DNA from: CAZOVB01 sp964583095
GTDB taxonomy: Bacteria; Planctomycetota; Phycisphaerae; SM23-33
Reading direction: 5' to 3'
DNA: 64,000 nucleotides
NCBI GenBank assembly: GCA_964583095.1
Contig: CAZOVB010000010.1
Location: forward strand, 1-64,000
Of this stretch, positions 15,113 to 24,411 are shown piece after piece. Each line of letters opens with the position of its first letter. The first letter of the stretch is position 1. A program made the position numbers and the translations under genes. The notes below the pieces were generated by a model, which ran no database searches, was not told the origin of the DNA, and saw only the letters and a program-made list of their open reading frames with translations.

Positions 15113-17359
15113 TTACGAAGCCAGCTTCCGGGAGGATGCCTCGGCCGGGTCGGTCTGGGCCTGGGGGATCGGCCAGGTCGCGCTGCGGAGAATCCGGCTG
15201 TCGGTGATCTCGGCCGAGGCCTCGGTCCGGGCCTGGATCTTCTTCTGCCAGGCCGAAACGTCGACGACCTTGCCCTGAGCGGCGGCCTGTTCGGCGGCAA
15301 AGGTCGCCAGCGTAACGTTGATCAGGCGCCCCAGGTCCATCAGGGCTTCGCCGCCGGCCTGGACGCTTCGACAGAACGCGTCGATCAGGCCTGCATGTCC
15401 CTTGTCCTGACGGAAGGTCTTGAACTTGCCCAGGTTCGGGCTGCCCCAGCCGCGAAGCACGCGGAAGTTCTCCAGCCGGAACGTGCAGCCCTGGCTGTGG
15501 ACTTCCAGCACCTCCTTGGGGTATCGCTTCGAGCCGCTGGTGAAGTAATGGACCGCCCCGGACGAGCCATCGGTCAGCTTGACAAGCACGCTCATGCCGT
15601 TGGCCCCGTCGCCCGTGGCGGACAAAGTCGCAACGTCGGCCCCGGCGATGCAGCAGAGCAGGTCGACGAAGTGGCAGGCTTCTCCGACGATGCGCCCGCC
15701 CCCGGTTGCGGCATCGAGGGTCCAGTGATCTGCGGGGATCTGCCCGGCATTGACGTTCATCGACATTCGTAGCGGCTGCGTGCGTTGCCCGATCGTCTCG
15801 ATAAGCTTGCGGACATGCGGGCTGTAGCGACGGTTGAAGCCGACGGCCAGTTGCAGGTGATCCCGCTGCGAGGCCAGGCGGTAAACGCGGCGAAGCTGCG
15901 GCTCGTCCAGGGCCAGGGGCTTCTCGACGAACACGTGCTTGCCGGCCTCGAGGGCGCGGCAAACCAGGTCGGCGTGCAGGTCGTGGCGGGTGGCGATGAC
16001 AACGGCGTCGACGTTGGCATCATGCAGGACGCGATCGATGTCGGTCGTTGCGCGGATGGCCTGGAATTTCCGCCCCGCGTGCTGGGCCGAAACGCCACCG
16101 GCGCTGGCGACCCAGCGCAGGTCGGCCTCGGCTGCCTGCAGGGCGGGCAGAAGCTGGGCCCGGGCGAAGTTGCCCGCGCCGATGAGTCCGATGCGGCAGG
16201 CGGCATCTTCACGGCGGCGGCGGTGGAGGCGTACCGTGCGGGAAAGATCCGCATTGGGCGGGTAGTCGAGCATCACGCCCATGGCGTCGGATTCGCTTCG
16301 CAACTGCTCGTAGGCCTGCTGGGCTCCGTGGATGGGGAAGCGATGGGTTACCAGCGACCGCACCTGAAGCCGGCCGGAGGAGATGGCCGAGAGGATCGCC
16401 TGGAAATTGCGGTTTTCGGTCCAGCGGACATGCCCGATCGGGTAGTCGCGTCCCTTCTGTTCGTACTGCGGGTCGTGGCGCCCGGGGCCGTAGGAACAGG
16501 AGACCTGGAAGGTCAGTTCCTTCTTGTAGAAGTCGTCGCGGCAGAGGTTCAGGCCGACCACGCCGACCAGGACGATCCGCCCGCGTTTTCGACACATCTG
16601 CGCAGCGTTTCGGACGATCTGGTCGCCCTGGGCGCTGGCGGTGATGAGCACCGCGTCCACTCCGGCGCCCTGGCTGAAGGCTTGTGCAGCGGCCAGGGGG
16701 TCTTCGCAGGCGGCGTTGACGATCCGGGCTCCACTGCGGTGGGCCATCGCCAGGCGCTTGCCGTCCAGGTCCACCCCGAGCACCTCACAGCCTGCCCCCT
16801 GGAGCAGTTGAACCGTCAGTTGCCCGATGAGCCCGAGGCCGTAGACGACCACGCGCTCGCCGAAGGTCGGCCTGGCCAATCGCATGCCCTGCAGGGCGAT
16901 GGCGCCAAGAACGGTGAAGGTCGCCTCGTCGTCGCTGACGTTCTCGGGGATCTTCGCGCAGAGGTTTCGCGGAACGCAGACCACCTCGGCGTGGTTTCCG
17001 TTGCCGGCCACCCGGTCGCCCTCGCGCAGGTCCTCGACGCCCTCGCCCACGGCCAGGACTGTCCCGGCGTTGCAGTAGCCCAGGGGCAGCGGCTGATCGA
17101 GCTTCCTGGACACGGCCTGAACGGTGGCAAGGAGCCCGTCGGTGCGACACTTGTCGAAGACTTCGCGGACCTTCTCCGGCTGGGAGCGGGCCTTGCCCAG
17201 CAGCCCGCTTCGGGAGAAGTTCACCAGCATGCGTTCGGTCCCGGAGGAAATCAGGCTCCGGTGGGTACGGATGAGCACCTCTCCGGGAGCGACGCTGGGA
17301 ACCGGGACATTGACGGTGGTCGTGTCGCCGCTGCGGAGATCCTGGAGAACCTGTTTCAT
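15113..17359 (-). CDS. Bi-domain oxidoreductase: zinc-type dehydrogenase fused to Gfo/Idh/MocA
   Basis: This is a 748-residue two-domain enzyme common in surface polysaccharide clusters, probably making or oxidising a nucleotide sugar. It starts at MKQVLQDLRSGDTT with GAAGGAAC upstream, and its ATG overlaps the preceding stop as ATGA. Residues of about 1-360 are a medium-chain dehydrogenase (GDRVAGNGNHAEVV, then a Rossmann VYGLGLIGQLTVQLL). Residues of about 375-745 are a Gfo/Idh/MocA oxidoreductase with GLIGAGNFARAQLLPAL and the catalytic region HVFVEKPLALDE. The dinucleotide-binding glycines of both halves are present. It lies directly upstream of the heparinase gene, a pairing I know from other EPS loci. 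Confidence 0.9.
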   Translation of the reverse strand: MKQVLQDLRSGDTTTVNVPVPSVAPGEVLIRTHRSLISSGTERMLVNFSRSGLLGKARSQPEKVREVFDKCRTDGLLATVQAVSRKLDQPLPLGYCNAGTVLAVGEGVEDLREGDRVAGNGNHAEVVCVPRNLCAKIPENVSDDEATFTVLGAIALQGMRLARPTFGERVVVYGLGLIGQLTVQLLQGAGCEVLGVDLDGKRLAMAHRSGARIVNAACEDPLAAAQAFSQGAGVDAVLITASAQGDQIVRNAAQMCRKRGRIVLVGVVGLNLCRDDFYKKELTFQVSCSYGPGRHDPQYEQKGRDYPIGHVRWTENRNFQAILSAISSGRLQVRSLVTHRFPIHGAQQAYEQLRSESDAMGVMLDYPPNADLSRTVRLHRRRREDAACRIGLIGAGNFARAQLLPALQAAEADLRWVASAGGVSAQHAGRKFQAIRATTDIDRVLHDANVDAVVIATRHDLHADLVCRALEAGKHVFVEKPLALDEPQLRRVYRLASQRDHLQLAVGFNRRYSPHVRKLIETIGQRTQPLRMSMNVNAGQIPADHWTLDAATGGGRIVGEACHFVDLLCCIAGADVATLSATGDGANGMSVLVKLTDGSSGAVHYFTSGSKRYPKEVLEVHSQGCTFRLENFRVLRGWGSPNLGKFKTFRQDKGHAGLIDAFCRSVQAGGEALMDLGRLINVTLATFAAEQAAAQGKVVDVSAWQKKIQARTEASAEITDSRILRSATWPIPQAQTDPAEASSRKLAS

Positions 17360-18780
17360 GATGCGTTCCTTCTGTGTTCCAAGCTTGGGGTCGAGTCGAT
17401 GCGCGAATCGAGCATCTTGTACTTGCCCCGCGCGGTGAGTTCGATGTTGTCCACGATGCGGATGCGCAGTTCGAGGCATCGGTGCGTCTTGCTTGCGTAA
17501 GCCTGCTCGATGCGACGCAGATCCTGGCCGGTAAAATCCGGTTGAGTCATCAGGCGAAGCTCCGCAACGCCGGGCTTGGCCTGGAAGTACTGGAAACGCT
17601 GCACCCTCGCAAAGAGCGGGCCGTGCATGTTCAGCGCTGCCAGGGTCAATCGCTCGCCGTGGCTGCCCAAAAGGCAGTCCTGCCCCCGGTGCCCCTTGAC
17701 CTGTGCAAACCGCTGCCAGCTTCGTCCGCAGGGGCAGGGTTCATCGACCTTCACGGCCCAGTCGCCGGTGCGGTAACGGATCAGCGGCAGGCAACGGTTC
17801 TGAAGACCCGTTACGGTCATTTCCCCCGGGTCCGGTTTCGAGGTGATCAGTCGGCCTTGGCTGTCTAAGAGCTCAAGCAAGCCGTAATCCGGCACGGCGT
17901 GGTAGCCGGCTCCTGCGGAGCATTCCACGCCCAGCAAGCCTCGTTCGCTGTGGCCGTACCAACTGAGGCTCGGACACGAAAACGCCTGCTCGATCGCCTC
18001 GCGCTGGCCCGGCAAAGGGCCCTCGCTTGCCAGAAGGGCCCCGCGTACGAAGCCGACTCGCTCCTCCAGGCAGTGGCGGAGGATGTAGTCTGCCAGCATG
18101 GAAATCGCCGAAGGGTAGCCATGGAGAAACTCGGGGGCGAAACGGCACAGCCGCTCCACGTAGGCACCCATCGTCCTCTCGGACATGTGGAACGGGGAGA
18201 ACTGCAACTCGTTGTAGATCGGGTTTTTCTGCCAGTAGACGCCCTCGGGCAGCGAAGGGAAACTCACTCCGCGGAAGGTGGCCTTGCGACAGCTCGGGCG
18301 GTACCCGATCCGGGCCCACTGGCGATGCATGAAGCCCATCTCGGTGGCCTGGTAGTCATCGTCGACTTGCAGTGTCAACTGGTTGCCGCTGGTTCCTCCG
18401 GTGGTGATCCGGTAGTGGGGGATCTCGGACAGGCAGGCCGGCAGATAGCGGGCCATGTCGGCCTGGAGGTCGTTCTTGTCGATGATCGGGAACGCCTCGA
18501 GGGCCTCGAACGGCTCGAGGCGATCAACGGTCGCTCGAAGGTGCTCATAGGCAGGCACCTCCCGGGCCGCGAAGCGAAGCAGGTCGCCCAGGGCCCGGCT
18601 CTGCCAGGCACGGATCTGCCCTTCCTCGGCCCGGTCGAACCATGCCCCCCGCCGCAGGACGCGGCGGTAGGCTTTGCCGGCCCAGAACCCGAAGGGCAGG
18701 ACGCGTACGAGCGATTTGACCCGAGAGGGCATCGCTTCGTAAAGTCGTCGTTTCAGGGCAAAGGCCATCGGGGTCCTCAT
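17356..18780 (-). CDS. PaaK/CapK-like AMP-dependent ligase
   Basis: The 474-residue protein resembles phenylacetate-CoA ligase and the CapK capsule proteins, which activate a carboxylate as an adenylate. The start at MRTPMAFALKRR is chosen because its ATG overlaps the stop of the capA-like gene as ATGA; another ATG lies 12 bases on. The AMP-binding loop is TTGGTSGNQLTLQ. Other family features are FLHGYPSAISMLADYIL, a YGHSERG acid-loop region and YRTGDWAVKVDEPCPCGRSW with a Cys pair. The substrate is unknown; a non-sugar acyl or amino-acid decoration of the polymer is plausible. Its stop overlaps the next start as ATGA. Confidence 0.87.
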   Translation of the reverse strand: MRTPMAFALKRRLYEAMPSRVKSLVRVLPFGFWAGKAYRRVLRRGAWFDRAEEGQIRAWQSRALGDLLRFAAREVPAYEHLRATVDRLEPFEALEAFPIIDKNDLQADMARYLPACLSEIPHYRITTGGTSGNQLTLQVDDDYQATEMGFMHRQWARIGYRPSCRKATFRGVSFPSLPEGVYWQKNPIYNELQFSPFHMSERTMGAYVERLCRFAPEFLHGYPSAISMLADYILRHCLEERVGFVRGALLASEGPLPGQREAIEQAFSCPSLSWYGHSERGLLGVECSAGAGYHAVPDYGLLELLDSQGRLITSKPDPGEMTVTGLQNRCLPLIRYRTGDWAVKVDEPCPCGRSWQRFAQVKGHRGQDCLLGSHGERLTLAALNMHGPLFARVQRFQYFQAKPGVAELRLMTQPDFTGQDLRRIEQAYASKTHRCLELRIRIVDNIELTARGKYKMLDSRIDSTPSLEHRRNAS

Positions 18781-19811
18781 GCTTCCCGCCCGCAGGGGCC
18801 CAGCAGGTGGCCGGCCCGGAGGAGCAGGTTGGTCGGCAGCAGGTTCCAGATCAGGTAGCGCGGCAGGGTCCCCACCGGGCTTCGGGACAGGCGGATCCGC
18901 CAGCTTCGTCTTGACTTTCGGATGTAGATCGGCCCGACGGCCCTGGCCCAGCGCCAGCAGTCCCAGGGGCCCTCCAGGTCGGTCGAGAGACGCGCCAGGC
19001 GCTGCGAGGCCTTTCCCAGCTCTTCGCCTTCCAACGCGACGCCGGGCCGCGCCCCGGTAGCGATCAACGTGTGAGACCACCGGTCGGCCGGATTCCCGAA
19101 GGCTACGCGGACCAGCAGGGCGCTGCGCGTCTGGGGGTACTCGCTGCCCTCGGGATGATCAAAATCCAGATTCCCGATGCAATAGTAAACCCGGCGGGTT
19201 CCGACCTGCCCCCAGCCGTGGATCCCGTGGGCATGATGTCCGACGACGCCGGCAGCTCCGGCTTCGATCCATCTCCGTGCGGTGCGGATCTGGCCCGGCG
19301 AAGGGTGTCCGGCGTACTCGCCTTCTTTGCCCCAGTGGGGGAAGACCAGTACGCGATCGAAATGATCGCGCAGCTGCCGGATCAGCGGCGTGACGTGTTC
19401 GAGGGGCATGAGGTGACGGCCCCGACTGCGGCATTTTTCGATGCAGCCAATGACGGCCACGGTTCGTGTCCCCAGCGTCCACTGACCGAAGGGGTTGTCT
19501 CGGGTACCGAAAAGCTGCGTCGGGCAGCGGTCTCGAATGGCAGAGGTCGCCCGGGCCATCGCCTCGGCACCGGCGTCGAGGGTGTGGTTGTTGGCCAGAT
19601 TCAGCCCGCCCAGTCCCGATCGGGCCACGATGTCGATACTCTCGATTCCCACCACGGCCGTGTGGGCCTTGCCCGAAACGACCGGCCTGGAGGAAAACGC
19701 GCATTCCAGGTTCGCCACCCCGACCCCGCCGTTGAGGCAGTTCCGCAGGTCCAGTTCACGGCGGGGCAGCCAGTCGCCCAGAAACACCATCTCCTCGGGA
19801 GTCGTTTCCAT
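18777..19811 (-). CDS. CapA-family capsule/poly-glutamate-like metallophosphatase
   Basis: The 344-residue protein has the calcineurin-like fold of CapA/PgsA. Motifs in order are VFLGDW, VANLECAF, GLNLANNHTLDAG, VFPHWGKEGEYAGHPSP and VGHHAHGIHGWG, which supply the His, Asp and Asn metal ligands. CapA proteins occur in poly-gamma-glutamate and many polysaccharide loci, where their reaction is still unclear. No poly-glutamate synthase (CapB/CapC) is present, so a polysaccharide role is more likely here. The start overlaps the preceding stop as TGATG and the end overlaps the next start as ATGA. There is no signal peptide; the C-terminal 60 residues are very basic with hydrophobic stretches. Confidence 0.88.
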   Translation of the reverse strand: METTPEEMVFLGDWLPRRELDLRNCLNGGVGVANLECAFSSRPVVSGKAHTAVVGIESIDIVARSGLGGLNLANNHTLDAGAEAMARATSAIRDRCPTQLFGTRDNPFGQWTLGTRTVAVIGCIEKCRSRGRHLMPLEHVTPLIRQLRDHFDRVLVFPHWGKEGEYAGHPSPGQIRTARRWIEAGAAGVVGHHAHGIHGWGQVGTRRVYYCIGNLDFDHPEGSEYPQTRSALLVRVAFGNPADRWSHTLIATGARPGVALEGEELGKASQRLARLSTDLEGPWDCWRWARAVGPIYIRKSRRSWRIRLSRSPVGTLPRYLIWNLLPTNLLLRAGHLLGPCGREA

Positions 19812-20950
19812 CAGGCCGCCTCCGTCTTGAGCTTCCGGACCAGGTCACGGTCGCTGTTCTCAACGGCCCGGCGAAGCAGGCTGCGGTGTTGCTCGACGCT
19901 GGGCCCGTCGGCCTCGGCTGCCTCCTGGAGCTTCCGGGCCAGGGCCTGGACATCCCCGGCAGGGAACATCATCTCGTAGTCGTTCAGGTACTCCCGGAAC
20001 AGCTCGATATCGCTGACGATCGCCGCCGCGCCGTGCCGGGCCGCGGATATCAGCACCGAACTGTGGGCGTAGTCCTGGTAGGGCAGCACGAGGTACCATG
20101 CCCGGGAGACGAAGGTCGTGAACTCCTCGTTGGTCAAAAAGCGGTCCAGCAGGCGGCAATTGCTCGTCCGGGCTGCGCGGTCCTTGAGTCCCTGGTCGAC
20201 ACAGAAGCTCCACTTGCCGGCCAGGACAAGCGTGGCCTTGCCGGCCAGGTCGCAGCGGTCCCAGGCGTCGAGGAGATCTTCCAGGCCCTTTCGTTTCCGC
20301 AGGACCCCGGCAAAGAGGAAGTACCGCCGGGGCCCATCGCCCAGGAGTGTTTCCAGCCTCCGAGATGCCTCCTGCGTGCGGCGGGCGCTGAGAATCGCAT
20401 CGTAGGAAGCGAACGGGAACGGGTAGCGGACGATGCGATCGGCGACCTCTTTGCCCAGGTGATGCTCCAGACTCTTCTGGGCCCCGCGGGAGTGGATTAC
20501 CAGCTTGTCGGCCGAGGCGAGAATCCTTCGCCGGTGCTTTCGCAGCGGCTCGCCCGGCTGGCTTACGTCGTGGCAGGTGACCCAGACTTCCAGCCCGGCC
20601 AGGCGACAGAGCCGGTAGAACCACCAGGTCATCGGGAGGTTGTCGGTGTAGTGCAGTTGAATGCGGGGCCTGCGGATCGCAGCGGCCAGGGCGATCAGCA
20701 GATACCCCAGCAGCAGCTCCAGACCGCGAAGCAGTTTCCAGAATCCGGCTTTGCCCGGTCGCCGGTCGGTCAGCCAGAAGAACACGCGGTTGACGTTTCG
20801 ACGGGGGTAGCGATAGGCCGCCGATACGAATGCCCGCGCCGGCAGCGACGCCTGGTCCGATGCTTCCAGCAGCGCATGGATGTAGGCCCCCGCGCAGCCT
20901 CGCGTGGCGTAGTAAACGTGCCAGGTCGTCTTGGGCGCCTGGGTTTTCAC
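19811..20950 (-). CDS. Glycosyltransferase (GT-B, family 4-like)
   Basis: I take the GTG at 20950 as start because GGGAGG lies 7 bases upstream and GTGA overlaps the stop of the fkbM-like gene; the frame is open for 43 more codons, which would run far into that gene. The product is about 379 residues. A donor domain is visible (YFLFAGVLRKRKGLEDLLDAWD, ATLVLAGKW, VLPYQDYAHSSVLISAARHGAAAIVSD). The N-terminal half is less conserved and contains a hydrophobic stretch (LLLGYLLIALAAAI) that may touch the membrane. It probably transfers one sugar of the repeat unit; donor and acceptor cannot be named. Confidence 0.85.
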   Translation of the reverse strand: MKTQAPKTTWHVYYATRGCAGAYIHALLEASDQASLPARAFVSAAYRYPRRNVNRVFFWLTDRRPGKAGFWKLLRGLELLLGYLLIALAAAIRRPRIQLHYTDNLPMTWWFYRLCRLAGLEVWVTCHDVSQPGEPLRKHRRRILASADKLVIHSRGAQKSLEHHLGKEVADRIVRYPFPFASYDAILSARRTQEASRRLETLLGDGPRRYFLFAGVLRKRKGLEDLLDAWDRCDLAGKATLVLAGKWSFCVDQGLKDRAARTSNCRLLDRFLTNEEFTTFVSRAWYLVLPYQDYAHSSVLISAARHGAAAIVSDIELFREYLNDYEMMFPAGDVQALARKLQEAAEADGPSVEQHRSLLRRAVENSDRDLVRKLKTEAA

Positions 20951-21705
20951 GCAGCCCTCCCGAGGATCAGCGGCGTGCCCACACGGGGCAGCAGGGCGAA
21001 CTCGCTGGCCTCGGTGCGGGTGGGGCCATTGAGAGGCTGGGCCGGCTCGTAGCCCACCAGGCAAAGCAGGTCCAGGCATTGCCTTCGCAGTTGCTCACTG
21101 TGGGTCGAGAGCAGCAGCAGGGGCCTGTGGATGCGAAGTGTTTCCATCGCGCCGCGAAGCACGGCCGGCTCTGCCCCTTCCACATCGATCTTGATCAGAT
21201 CCGGAGCGCTGCCGGTTTGCGCCACCACGTCATCCAGCGATACCGTCGAGACGATCCGGTCGGACTGTTCGTCCAGGCAGCCTCTGCCCGGATCGTCCCC
21301 GGCGGCAAAGCCGGTCATCCCCGCCCGATCGGAAACCGCCGAGGGGACGATCGTCACGTTGTCCAGGCGGTTGATCTCCACATGCGACCAGAGGTAGCGC
21401 AGGTTGCGGGGGCAGGGCTCAAAACTGTAAACGCGCGAGGCACTGCGGGCCATGAGCAGCGTATAGAGGCCCACGTTGGCTCCCACGTCGAAGCAGATGC
21501 CCCCGGAAGGGATCAACGACGCGGCGGCGGCCATCTGTTCCGGCTCGGCACGGTTGAAAAGGGTCGAGAGCCCCTTGCCCCTCCCCGGGGCGGCCCCGGC
21601 GATCCAACGCATCGAGCGCAACGGGCCTCGCAACACGGGCAGGCGGGCGCCGGGGGGCACAAGCCGGGCGGCAACGCGGGCCAGGGATTTCATCGCAGGA
21701 TTCAT
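20947..21705 (-). CDS. FkbM-family SAM-dependent methyltransferase
   Basis: The 252-residue protein starts at an ATG behind GGAGAGAG. The SAM-binding loop is CFDVGANVGLYTLLMA, followed by VYSFEPCPRNLRYL and the family motif DLIKIDVEGAEPAVL. FkbM enzymes O-methylate sugars or polyketides; here a methyl group on an EPS sugar is the natural inference. The N-terminal 60 residues are basic and precede the fold. Its stop overlaps the next gene's GTG as GTGA. Confidence 0.9.
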   Translation of the reverse strand: MNPAMKSLARVAARLVPPGARLPVLRGPLRSMRWIAGAAPGRGKGLSTLFNRAEPEQMAAAASLIPSGGICFDVGANVGLYTLLMARSASRVYSFEPCPRNLRYLWSHVEINRLDNVTIVPSAVSDRAGMTGFAAGDDPGRGCLDEQSDRIVSTVSLDDVVAQTGSAPDLIKIDVEGAEPAVLRGAMETLRIHRPLLLLSTHSEQLRRQCLDLLCLVGYEPAQPLNGPTRTEASEFALLPRVGTPLILGRAA

Positions 21706-21742
21706 GGTCTCTCTCCGATCGTTATGGTTTTATTGTCGCGTC

Positions 21743-22924
21743 TCAGCCGGCTTTCTTGAGGGATTGGGCTCCCGCGCCGGCTGCGGCGATCTGCTCCAGC
21801 CAGGCCTCGAGTTTCGCCCCCCAGCTTTCATAGCGTCCCTCGCGGAGGAACCACGCCCGTGCGCGGCCGGCCATTGCTTTCCTCCGGCGCTCATCCAGCA
21901 TCGCCTCGATTCCCCGGACGATCGCCTGCGGATCATCGGGCGCAACGCACAGGCCGATTTCTTCTCCCTCGACGGTGCGTCTCAGGTGAGGCTGGTTCGA
22001 ACAGAGCACCGGCAGGCCCAGCATCGGATACTCATAGAGCTTGTTGGGCGCGCAGTAGCGGTAGTTCAGCGAGACGTCCGGGCGGTAGAGCATCAAGGCT
22101 GCGTCGGCCGACATGCTCGCCGCGAAATGCTCCCCGTAGGGCCGATAGCCCAGAATCTCGAAATGCTCAGGATGCGAAGTCTGCTCGATACGCTTCTGGA
22201 GCATCCGTACATTCTCATCGCTGCCGACCAGTTGCATCTGGAGCACCACGTCGGCCTGGACGGACCCGAAGGCCTCGATTGCCTCGCCCAGGCAGCGGTT
22301 GTGAATGTTGCTCGAGCCCTGGTAGCTGAAGACGACCTTACCGGGCCGGGCAAAAGCGCTTTGGTCCCCTCGGCTTTGCAGGAAGGGCAGGTAGTCGTAG
22401 CAGGAGTTGGCTACCTCCAGGCCGGGCACGTCCAGATCCATCGCCTCGCGGAGGATCTCCAGCCGATCCGACTGGCAGGCGATGAAGCCCGAGACATCCT
22501 TCCGGGAGGTCCTCTGGGCCCATCGCTGGGGCCAATGCCTGGGCTGATCCCACAACTCGGCCGAGTAGTACACCACCGGCGTGCGTCGGGAGAGCCCTGC
22601 CTTGCCGACCGCCCAGAGGGCGTAGGGATCGTAGGCGACCACCAGGTCCCACCGGTTCACCGAGGCCCCCTGGAGCAGATGCGATTTCAGGCGGGATATC
22701 TCTCGCAGGGGCTTGAGGGGCCGAAATCGCCTGGAAGCTTCGGCGCAGACCCGGACGCTCGGGGGACACTGCAGATCAGGAAGATCCGGGATCTTCCCTT
22801 GACCGCCGACGCAGAAGACGTCGGCCCGATGGCCCCGGGGCAACAGGTAACGAAGCATCCGAAGCAGCGGGGGGCAGGTCTCGATGGGCGACTTGGCCAC
22901 GACGCACAGCTCAAGCGGTTTCAT
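21743..22924 (-). CDS. Glycosyltransferase family 4
   Basis: The start is the ATG of MKPLELCVVAKSPIETCPP, which overlaps the preceding stop as ATGA. The open frame continues 92 codons further, but that part lies within the membrane-protein gene and is compositionally a shadow. The 393-residue GT-B protein carries VVFSYQGSSNIHNRCLGEAIE at the inter-domain turn, FEILGYRPYGEHFAASMSADAALMLY and NKLYEYPMLGLPVLCS, the E-containing donor-binding region. It probably elongates the lipid-linked repeat unit. Confidence 0.87.
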   Translation of the reverse strand: MKPLELCVVAKSPIETCPPLLRMLRYLLPRGHRADVFCVGGQGKIPDLPDLQCPPSVRVCAEASRRFRPLKPLREISRLKSHLLQGASVNRWDLVVAYDPYALWAVGKAGLSRRTPVVYYSAELWDQPRHWPQRWAQRTSRKDVSGFIACQSDRLEILREAMDLDVPGLEVANSCYDYLPFLQSRGDQSAFARPGKVVFSYQGSSNIHNRCLGEAIEAFGSVQADVVLQMQLVGSDENVRMLQKRIEQTSHPEHFEILGYRPYGEHFAASMSADAALMLYRPDVSLNYRYCAPNKLYEYPMLGLPVLCSNQPHLRRTVEGEEIGLCVAPDDPQAIVRGIEAMLDERRRKAMAGRARAWFLREGRYESWGAKLEAWLEQIAAAGAGAQSLKKAG

Positions 22925-24411
22925 ATCACGGCTCCTGCGTTGCGGACGATCAGGCCGATCAGGAACAGCAGGGTCAGGACCGACCAGGCCTGTTCTTCCT
23001 TTCGGCTCCAGGGTGACTGCGTCAGGGCGAGGAACACCGGGGCCAGCACGACAAACGCGCAGCGGTGACGGTGCTGGAAGGACGCAAACGCCACGCCCAC
23101 CACCGCCAGGGCCCAGAGCAGCAGCAGGAGGCGAAGCTCCAGCTTGCCTCGTGCCGCGCGGACCAGGCCCAGAATCAGAACAGGCCCCACAAACACCCAC
23201 AGCGCCACCGTCAGCGACTGAAGCCAGAACTGCGGCAGCAGGCCTTCTACGTAAAAAACCCGCTGCTGAAGAACCCGAACACGCGTTTCCCCGACCATCG
23301 GAGGAACCTTGAACGGGGCGAAGACTGTAACGGCTGGACGGAACGCCCCGCCGATGGGACCCAGGGCGTAGAGAGCACGCATCGAGTCATCCCCCTGCTC
23401 GGCGGCCTGGCTGAACAGTTCCTGCCGGCCACCCAGAATGTCGCCGCTTCGCTTCATGCTCAACTCCAGCAGGGTCTCGTCCGAGACCTCGCTGGGCTTG
23501 CCGATGGTCCTCATGTACCGGCCGTAATGGACGAATTCATCCATCAGCACCGCCCCCACGATGGCCAGCACGCAGAGCACAAGGACCAGGGCCGGTCGCT
23601 GTCGGGCCCGGGAAGAACGGGCGATCGCAAAGAATCCCACGCCCGTCAGGGCAATGGCCCCGTTGCCGCCGCGAACCATCCCGCAGAGGACGCCGGAGCC
23701 CAGGGCTGGGATCCACATGCCCCGAGAGGCAAACAGCAGCGCCCCGAGCATCAGCGGGACCATCAGTGCGTCGCGGTAGAGGTGGGCGAAGGCATCGGTG
23801 TAGACGTAATTGCCCAGCAGCGCCGCCAGCAGCAGCCACGTGGGACACCGATGGGCAGTGACCTGCCAGGCCAGCGCCGAGGCAAGCAGCACCGAAAACG
23901 CTCCCAGGGCCCAGTTCATCGGAAGGACCATCATCAGCGACGCCTGGCGTCCGGAAAGGAATTCCAGGGCGAAGCACCAGCCGGCCCCGACCCACTCGTA
24001 GAGGGTGTAGGCATCCACCCTCCGGCTGCGGGCGATGTCCAGCATCTGCATGTAGTAGTACGAATCGTCACTCCAGGGCCCGAAATCCATCTGGTACAGG
24101 TGACGGTAAATTTCCACCAGGCCCAGGCCGACCAGACTCAGCAGCAGGTACGCACCGGCCGGAATGGCCAGTCGAAGTGGCGCTTCGGGCATTGCCCGCA
24201 TCAGGGCCCGAGAAGCCACCAGAAGCCCCCCGCCGGCCATCGCCCAGGAAACGGCTGTCCAAAGCCCCTCCATCGCGGCCAGATAGGCAAGCAGAACCAC
24301 TCCCAGCGCGCCCAGGGCCCCAGGGAAGGTCGAGGAAGCAACCCCCGCAGCGTCCGCGCGGGACCAGGCCCGCCATCGGTGTCTGTTCAGGATGCCTTCT
24401 TGAGTTGCCAT
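22921..24411 (-). CDS. Polytopic membrane protein, candidate Wzy-type polymerase
   Basis: The 496-residue protein is nearly all hydrophobic helices (I count roughly ten to twelve) with one large periplasmic-looking loop around residues 265-365 containing MDEFVHYGRYMRT. Early motifs include a conserved acidic patch MDFGPWSDDSYYYMQML between helices, similar in placement to the Asp-rich first loops of GT-C enzymes and some polymerases. The operon has a Wzx flippase, Wzc and Wza but no other polymerase candidate, so Wzy is the best contextual call; a GT-C glycosyltransferase is the alternative. It overlaps the upstream gene by 25 bases and the downstream one by ATGA. Confidence 0.75.
   Translation of the reverse strand: MATQEGILNRHRWRAWSRADAAGVASSTFPGALGALGVVLLAYLAAMEGLWTAVSWAMAGGGLLVASRALMRAMPEAPLRLAIPAGAYLLLSLVGLGLVEIYRHLYQMDFGPWSDDSYYYMQMLDIARSRRVDAYTLYEWVGAGWCFALEFLSGRQASLMMVLPMNWALGAFSVLLASALAWQVTAHRCPTWLLLAALLGNYVYTDAFAHLYRDALMVPLMLGALLFASRGMWIPALGSGVLCGMVRGGNGAIALTGVGFFAIARSSRARQRPALVLVLCVLAIVGAVLMDEFVHYGRYMRTIGKPSEVSDETLLELSMKRSGDILGGRQELFSQAAEQGDDSMRALYALGPIGGAFRPAVTVFAPFKVPPMVGETRVRVLQQRVFYVEGLLPQFWLQSLTVALWVFVGPVLILGLVRAARGKLELRLLLLLWALAVVGVAFASFQHRHRCAFVVLAPVFLALTQSPWSRKEEQAWSVLTLLFLIGLIVRNAGAVI

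Noticed and set aside
17356..19080. Long 574-codon version of the PaaK-like gene
   Set aside because: Its first 100 codons overlap capA in another frame and are meaningless; the ATGA overlap at 18777-18780 marks the real start.
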